Below, one piece after another: positions 53,861-57,989 of a stretch of DNA of 57,989 nt. The stretch is from NCBI GenBank assembly GCA_015061145.1, contig SUXD01000013.1:1-57989 (forward strand), read 5' to 3'. A program made the position numbers and the translations under genes. Each line of letters starts with the position of its first letter. The first letter of the stretch is position 1. The notes beneath the pieces are model-generated. The model was not told where the DNA came from. It did not search any database and worked only from the letters and a program-made list of their open reading frames with translations. The stretch comes from Bacteroidales bacterium (GTDB taxonomy: Bacteria; Bacteroidota; Bacteroidia; Bacteroidales; Paludibacteraceae).

Positions 53861-54781
53861 TTATTGCTCGATGATTATCTGATAGACCGATTCGAATGTT
53901 TCGCCTGACTGCAGCGCCTGAATCCAGTCTTTTTGCTCGTAAGTGCCGTCGTAGTGCGCTTTGTCGGCGCGTCCGTACCAAGGCTCGATGCACACAAAAG
54001 GGGCGTTTTTGCTCGGCGGCGACCATAGACCTACCAGCGGACTGTCGAATTTTACCGTTAAATACGGCTTTTTTTGCTGGTCGCAAAGGGTCACTTTCTG
54101 CGTTTGACCGTTTTCCAAAACAAGGGCGTCTTTGGCGAATGTCTCGGTGGTGAGAGGCAGAAAACCTTCGTTTAATTCTACATATTTTTCAATACTCTTG
54201 TCCACGCATCCGCCTTCGGTGATGACGGTGCATTTCAACCGTTCCACTTTTGGCTCGAAGGCGAAAAATCCGCGTTCAGTATTGTCTTTCAACGCTTCGT
54301 CCATAGCTTCTACGCCATTTTCAATGGCGTTGTTGCTCAGCAGTGGCCAATGGAACGCAGGGTGTGCGCCGATTTGAAAGAAAATCTGCTTCTCACCGGG
54401 ATTTTCCACTTTCCAGATCACATCAATGGTGTTTTCGTGCAGTTTGTATCCAATGGTAAGTTTAAACGGATAGGGGTATTTCTCGAATGTCTCGGCTGAT
54501 GATTCCAAAGTGTAATAAGCTTCGTTTTCGGTGCACGACACCAGCTTAAAGTCCATGTCGCGGGCAAAGCCGTGCTGGCCGAGTTTGAATGTTTTTCCGC
54601 CTGAGCGGTATTCTCCGTTCCATACGCTTCCTACGATGGGGAAAAGTACGGGAGAGTGGCGTTTCCAATATTTCGGGTGTGCTTGCCACAGGTATTCGCG
54701 TCCGTTCGCTTTGATGCTGCTCAGTTCGGCGCCATGGTCCTCGATGCAGACAGTCAGAAAGTCATTTGATATTTTTTTCAT
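53861..54781 (-). CDS. Aldose 1-epimerase family protein
   Basis: The 306-residue protein is a beta-sandwich of the galactose-mutarotase-like superfamily: [20 protein letters not shown] near the start, [27 protein letters not shown] with one catalytic His, [12 protein letters not shown] with the second, and [11 protein letters not shown] towards the end. It interconverts anomers of a sugar or sugar phosphate; the substrate is undefined. It overlaps the upstream pth stop by 4 bases and is followed after 4 bases by hslR. Confidence 0.9.
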   Translation of the reverse strand: MKKISNDFLTVCIEDHGAELSSIKANGREYLWQAHPKYWKRHSPVLFPIVGSVWNGEYRSGGKTFKLGQHGFARDMDFKLVSCTENEAYYTLESSAETFEKYPYPFKLTIGYKLHENTIDVIWKVENPGEKQIFFQIGAHPAFHWPLLSNNAIENGVEAMDEALKDNTERGFFAFEPKVERLKCTVITEGGCVDKSIEKYVELNEGFLPLTTETFAKDALVLENGQTQKVTLCDQQKKPYLTVKFDSPLVGLWSPPSKNAPFVCIEPWYGRADKAHYDGTYEQKDWIQALQSGETFESVYQIIIEQ

Positions 54782-55341
54782 TTGTTATTGAATTGATTCA
54801 TAGTGTTTTGTATTCCGGCCAAACAGAAACTCTTGATGGCTTCTGTGGTGATGGCTGTGCGCTCTTTGAGTGTTTGCCGTTCTTCGTCGCTCCATTCTCC
54901 TAGCACATAGTCAACCTGTTGGCCGCGTGCAAATTCGTTGCCGATGCCAAAACGGAGTCGTGCATATTTTTGCGTGCTTATCAAGGCTTCGATGTTCTTC
55001 AGCCCATTGTGTCCGCCTGCGCTTCCGCTGCCTTTCATCCTGATAGTGCCAAAGGGAAGGGCGAGGTCGTCCACAAGTACCAAAAGGTTCTCTACGGGGA
55101 TATTCTCTTTTTGCATCCAGTAACGGACCGCGTTGCCGCTCAAGTTCATAAATGTAGATGGCTTGAGCAGGGTGAGGACGTGCCCTTTGAGTTTGCAGGT
55201 GGCCACGCTGCCGTATCGTGCATCGGTAAAAAGAATATTGGACGCTTCGGCAAAAGCGTCCAATATCTTGAATCCTATGTTGTGGCGGGTTTCGGCATAC
55301 TCGTCTCCGATGTTGCCCAGCCCGACAATCAAGTATTTCAT
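54778..55341 (-). CDS. pth: Peptidyl-tRNA hydrolase
   Basis: Pth releases tRNA from drop-off peptidyl-tRNA. The 187-residue protein starts [20 protein letters not shown] with the conserved Asn and catalytic His20, then [39 protein letters not shown] and [20 protein letters not shown] with FGIGNE. All is intact. It is 11 bases downstream of rplY, a common gene pair in bacteria. Confidence 0.96.
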   Translation of the reverse strand: MKYLIVGLGNIGDEYAETRHNIGFKILDAFAEASNILFTDARYGSVATCKLKGHVLTLLKPSTFMNLSGNAVRYWMQKENIPVENLLVLVDDLALPFGTIRMKGSGSAGGHNGLKNIEALISTQKYARLRFGIGNEFARGQQVDYVLGEWSDEERQTLKERTAITTEAIKSFCLAGIQNTMNQFNNK

Positions 55342-55352
55342 AAAATGTCAGT

Positions 55353-55922
55353 TTATTTGTCTGCAGCGGCGTTTTTAGCGGCTCTTGTCGCTTTAACAAC
55401 AGCTACGATAGCATTTTTAGGGCTGATGATTTCCAAGTTGTCGAACGAAAGAGAACCTACTTGGATTGCTTTGCCAAGTCCAAGGCTTTCGATGTTGATA
55501 GTCAGGATTTCAGGGATGTTGTTGTAAAGTCCTTTGACTTTCATTTTTCTCATTGCCTGGTTAAGTTTACCACCGGCTTTCACACCTTCAGCCAGACCTT
55601 CGAGTTTAATAGGAACTTCCATCACGATAGGTTTGTCTTCAGAAACCTGATAGAAATCTACGTGCAGGATAGTGTCTTTTACAGGGTGGAATTGTGCGTC
55701 TTTCAATACAGCGTTGGCTTTTTTGCCGTCGATGCTGAGTTCAACCAGATAAATGTCCGGTGTGTAGATGAGTTTTCTCAATTCGCCTTCGCTCACTGTG
55801 AAATTGGTGTTTTCACCGTTTCCGTAAAGAACGCAAGGGATAAGGTTTGCTTTTCTTTCTGCTTTTGCGGCTTTTTTGCCGAGCTCTTTTCTGGCTGTAC
55901 CAGTAATTGCTAAATTTTTCAT
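55353..55922 (-). CDS. rplY: 50S ribosomal protein L25 (Ctc type)
   Basis: The 189-residue protein is the long Ctc form: an N-terminal L25 domain binding 5S rRNA (TARKELGKKAAKAERKANLI, PCVLYGNGENTNF, HVDFYQVSEDKPI) and a C-terminal TL5-like beta domain (VPIKLEGLAEGVKAGGKLNQ). It heads the rplY-pth-epimerase-hslR series, with a near-perfect promoter about 80 bases upstream. Confidence 0.95.
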   Translation of the reverse strand: MKNLAITGTARKELGKKAAKAERKANLIPCVLYGNGENTNFTVSEGELRKLIYTPDIYLVELSIDGKKANAVLKDAQFHPVKDTILHVDFYQVSEDKPIVMEVPIKLEGLAEGVKAGGKLNQAMRKMKVKGLYNNIPEILTINIESLGLGKAIQVGSLSFDNLEIISPKNAIVAVVKATRAAKNAAADK

Positions 55923-56002
55923 TTGTTAATTTGTTTAGTGTTACTCAAAATAAAGCGGTAGGTCATCGTCTAAATTTCCCATCACACTTCTGAAAATTTT
56001 TG

Positions 56003-56033
56003 CAAAGATAATACTTTTTTGCGGATAATCAAA
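56003..56033 (-). promoter_or_regulatory. Consensus promoter of the rplY operon
   Basis: On the minus strand TTTG (56030-56033) and TATCTTTG (56003-56010, followed by C) are exactly 19 bases apart, a full match to the Bacteroidota primary sigma consensus. It is the best promoter in the window and predicts a leader of about 75 bases. Confidence 0.8.
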
Positions 56034-56073
56034 GGGAAACACATTTTTTACCCACAAAAGTCATTCCTGTGGA

Positions 56074-56724
56074 CTAGAATTGTACGCCCAATCCGAGTTC
56101 TAGAAAATTGCAGCGCGAACGGAATTCTTTGACACCGAAATCTTTCACCCAGTTTTTGGAACGAGTGAAACTGCTGATTCCGCCGTTGAAACGCAATTCG
56201 CCGACAATCGCGCAGTTGCGCGCCACCTCATATTCGGCTCCAATGCCTAAAATATAGGAGGTCAGCGCCGTGTTGTAATATTTCTTCTGTATCTTGTTCT
56301 TTTCGCTGTCGCGGGCTTGCAGCACAGCTCCAATGCCGAAGCCGGCTTTCATGAAATACCGCATAGAACCGTATTGGTCGGTACGGGCCTGAATCAGCAA
56401 GGGGAGTTCCAGCTCTGTCGCTTTGTAGGAGATTTTCGATTTTTCGGCCTGTTTGAGTATTTCTGCATCTTTGGTTGATTTCATCTTGCCGCCTATCGAA
56501 TTGATATTGACACCGGTGACAAGCGAAAAATTCTCATGAAAGTTGTAAAGTACGCTGATGCCTGCGTTACATTTGGCTTTCACACCATCGCTTTCGGAGT
56601 ATTTGTGACTGATGCCGAACCACGAGAAAGCGGGAGCCACTTTCAGTCCCACATTGATGGCTTTGTCTTGTGCGCAAAGGGCGGATGCAGTGAAGAGCAG
56701 TGCCGCAAACAATGTCTTTTTCAT
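56074..56724 (-). CDS. Outer-membrane beta-barrel (porin-like) protein
   Basis: ATG 56724 gives a clean signal peptide (MKKTLFAALLFTASALCAQ); the seven codons before it in the frame are unlikely. The 216-residue product fits the small outer-membrane beta-barrel families of this phylum: INVGLKVAPAFSWFGIS, LVTGVNINSIGGKM, LELPLLIQARTDQYGSMRYF and a final FLELGLGVQF ending in Phe for barrel insertion. Function is unknown. It is monocistronic between the ABC importer and rplY. Confidence 0.82.
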   Translation of the reverse strand: MKKTLFAALLFTASALCAQDKAINVGLKVAPAFSWFGISHKYSESDGVKAKCNAGISVLYNFHENFSLVTGVNINSIGGKMKSTKDAEILKQAEKSKISYKATELELPLLIQARTDQYGSMRYFMKAGFGIGAVLQARDSEKNKIQKKYYNTALTSYILGIGAEYEVARNCAIVGELRFNGGISSFTRSKNWVKDFGVKEFRSRCNFLELGLGVQF

Positions 56725-56785
56725 AATGAATAATTTTGCTTGCAAAGAAAATGTTTTTAATTCAAATTAGGAAATAAATGCAACT

Positions 56786-57547
56786 TTATTGTGGCCAATG
56801 AATGTCGAATTTCATATTTTCGAGATTGAAAGTGATGTTTTCGTCCAGAAAATCGCGTTTGAAATCATCGCATGCCGCAATATCGTGCGCAGTCCCGAAA
56901 GTTGCCTTTCCGTTGTGCAGAAAGAGTATTTTGTCGGCTGTTTGAAATGCCAGTTCTGTTTCGTGAATCGAAAAGATGACACATTTCTTGTTTTTCCTGG
57001 CCCATTCTTTCAAAAAAATCAATGTTTTAATTTTGGAAGGCAAATCGAGGTGCGATGTGGGCTCGTCGAGCAGAATGTTTTCGGTGTCTTGTGCAATGGT
57101 TTTCGCTATCAAAGTCTTTTGCTTTTCACCGTCAGAAAGGCAGTCGAAAGGCGTGTCTGACAGTTCGGCCATACCCATTGCGCGAACGGCGTTGTCGATA
57201 ATCAGCTTGTCTTTTTCAGTGAAATGGCAGGAATTGTCATGGTATGGATATCTGCCGTATGCTGCCATTTGCCATACGCTGATGTGTCTTACGGCTATTT
57301 CGTCAGTGAGCAGCATGGCGGTTTGGCGTGACATCTCAGTCCATTTGATTTTGTCGTTGCGGGTTTCGCCAATGAAAAATGAGCCGTCAACGGGTGGCAA
57401 CAGTCCGGCCAGCGTTTTCAGAAGGGTGGTCTTTCCTATGCCGTTTTTCCCGATAATTCCTATAAATTCGCCGTTTTCGAAAGTGAGATTTCCGAGGCGG
57501 GCGAGTGTGTTGGTATGTCCGATGCAAAGTTCGTGAGTCCGTATCAT
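56786..57547 (-). CDS. ABC importer ATPase, siderophore/cobalamin (FecE/BtuD) type
   Basis: The start is ATG 57547, overlapping the permease stop (ATGA); the 47 residues before it in the open frame are read-through of the permease gene. In 253 residues: Walker A GIIGKNGIGKTTLLK, signature LSDGEKQKTLIA (one change from LSGGE), Walker B NILLDEPTSHLD and switch IFSIHE. The glutamine expected in the Q-loop (as in LPQ of FecE) aligns with Thr in MLLTDE. It energises uptake of an iron chelate, haem or cobalamin together with the FecCD permease next to it. Confidence 0.9.
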   Translation of the reverse strand: MIRTHELCIGHTNTLARLGNLTFENGEFIGIIGKNGIGKTTLLKTLAGLLPPVDGSFFIGETRNDKIKWTEMSRQTAMLLTDEIAVRHISVWQMAAYGRYPYHDNSCHFTEKDKLIIDNAVRAMGMAELSDTPFDCLSDGEKQKTLIAKTIAQDTENILLDEPTSHLDLPSKIKTLIFLKEWARKNKKCVIFSIHETELAFQTADKILFLHNGKATFGTAHDIAACDDFKRDFLDENITFNLENMKFDIHWPQ

Positions 57548-57989
57548 ATTTTTTCTCCTTTCAGTATTATCCAAATGATCATCGGACCGCCCAGCAACGA
57601 TGTGACGGCGTTGATGGGGATAGGGTTGGCGGGCAATTGTGACAGAATGTCGCAAAGGAGCATGGTGGCTGCTCCGCAAATGGCGCATGCAACAAGCAGC
57701 GTTCGGTGGTCGAAGGTGCGGAATATGCCTTTGGCGATGTGCGGCACGGCTATGCCGACAAAAGCAATGGGTCCGACAAAGGCCGTGATGGTGCCCGACA
57801 GAATGCCTGCGGTCAGCAGAATGACGGTGCGCGTTTTTTTTATGCTAAGACCGAGCGTTTGCGCGTTATCTTCTCCAAGAATCCAAAGGTTCAGCGGTTT
57901 GGCCAGCAAAAGGCAGACCAAAGCTACGAGCAATGTTACGGGAAGTATGAGGCAGAGCGACTGCCAAGTGGTGGCGCCCAGGTTACCCA
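57544..57989 (-). CDS. FecCD-type ABC importer permease, 5' end cut by window edge
   Basis: The frame stays open to the right edge (continuing GNLGATTWQSLCLILPVT upstream of the TTG at 57933), so only the C-terminal ~148 residues are visible. They contain several membrane helices and the typical motifs LGLSIKKTRTVILL, AFVGPIAFVGIAVPHIAKGI (the coupling-helix region) and PINAVTSLLGGPMIIWIIL at the end. It forms the inner-membrane channel for siderophore or cobalamin import with the ATPase whose start codon overlaps its stop. Confidence 0.93.
   Translation of the reverse strand, partial: GNLGATTWQSLCLILPVTLLVALVCLLLAKPLNLWILGEDNAQTLGLSIKKTRTVILLTAGILSGTITAFVGPIAFVGIAVPHIAKGIFRTFDHRTLLVACAICGAATMLLCDILSQLPANPIPINAVTSLLGGPMIIWIILKGEKI

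Noticed and set aside
57548-57688. Extended N-terminus of the ABC ATPase open frame
   Set aside because: The extra 47 residues (His/Arg rich) are read-through in another frame of the permease gene; the ATGA overlap start at 57547 begins a normal ATPase.

Overview
The window is a chromosomal segment of a member of the Bacteroidota, most likely order Bacteroidales and probably uncultured. Signs of this lineage are: promoters with a TAnnTTTG -7 box, sometimes with TTTG about 19 bases upstream; families largely confined to the phylum (DUF4301, DUF4270, the long ~310-residue NusB, Rho with a large disordered insertion, single-domain glycogen-synthase-like protein); lipoproteins and a type IX secretion (T9SS) C-terminal sorting domain; almost no Shine-Dalgarno sequences. 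I could not assign a genus. No rRNA, tRNA, CRISPR array or insertion sequence was seen. Both ends cut a gene.

Layout. 1-11.2 kb holds housekeeping and single-gene units: a Pif1-like helicase (5' end missing), DUF4301, an AraC regulator, ruvX-def, then on the minus strand coaE, a YbbR protein, yajC, nusB, a glycosyltransferase, a DUF3089 hydrolase and an FMN reductase. 11.2-13.6 kb is a BsuBI/PstI-type restriction-modification pair. 13.7-22.6 kb is the accessory highlight: an outer-membrane barrel, three secreted proteins built from InlB-type B repeats (one of 1814 residues with five BspA-type leucine-rich blocks), and a membrane-embedded AraC regulator. 22.7-23.7 kb has luxS and a GNAT acetyltransferase. 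23.9-28.3 kb is a surface-glycan cluster (three glycosyltransferases and UDP-galactopyranose mutase), followed by a TRIC-type channel and the agmatine-to-putrescine pair aguA/aguB. 31-40.8 kb has a polysaccharide-deacetylase-like protein, rho, tilS, a GH43-like protein, rfbB, DUF4270 and a half-length GT5 protein. 41-44.4 kb has panC-panD and groES-groEL. 44.4-58 kb carries a barrel/metallophosphoesterase pair, an AraC regulator, nfo, rsmE, folD, ffh, a TetR regulator, malic enzyme, hslR, an aldose epimerase, pth, rplY, an outer-membrane protein and a siderophore/cobalamin-type ABC importer cut by the right edge.

The most unusual observation is in the 13.7-21.4 kb operon. The giant protein ends with only the first part of a B-repeat unit. 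The next protein starts, directly after its signal peptide, with the missing second part, and itself ends with another first part. The third protein starts with a second part and is the only one with a T9SS sorting domain. Its stop codon overlaps the start of a barrel gene. This polar arrangement suggests that three separately exported proteins may join head to tail by completing each other's split domains, with the last one anchoring the chain. A perfect 12-base direct repeat with a 21-base period lies just upstream of the operon, next to the gene for the membrane AraC regulator, and is a good operator candidate.

Other points of interest: a short glycosyltransferase remnant fused in frame upstream of glf, an AT-rich insert in the glycan cluster, a mosaic dispersed intergenic repeat present at least three times, and a GH43-family protein whose three catalytic acids all appear substituted.
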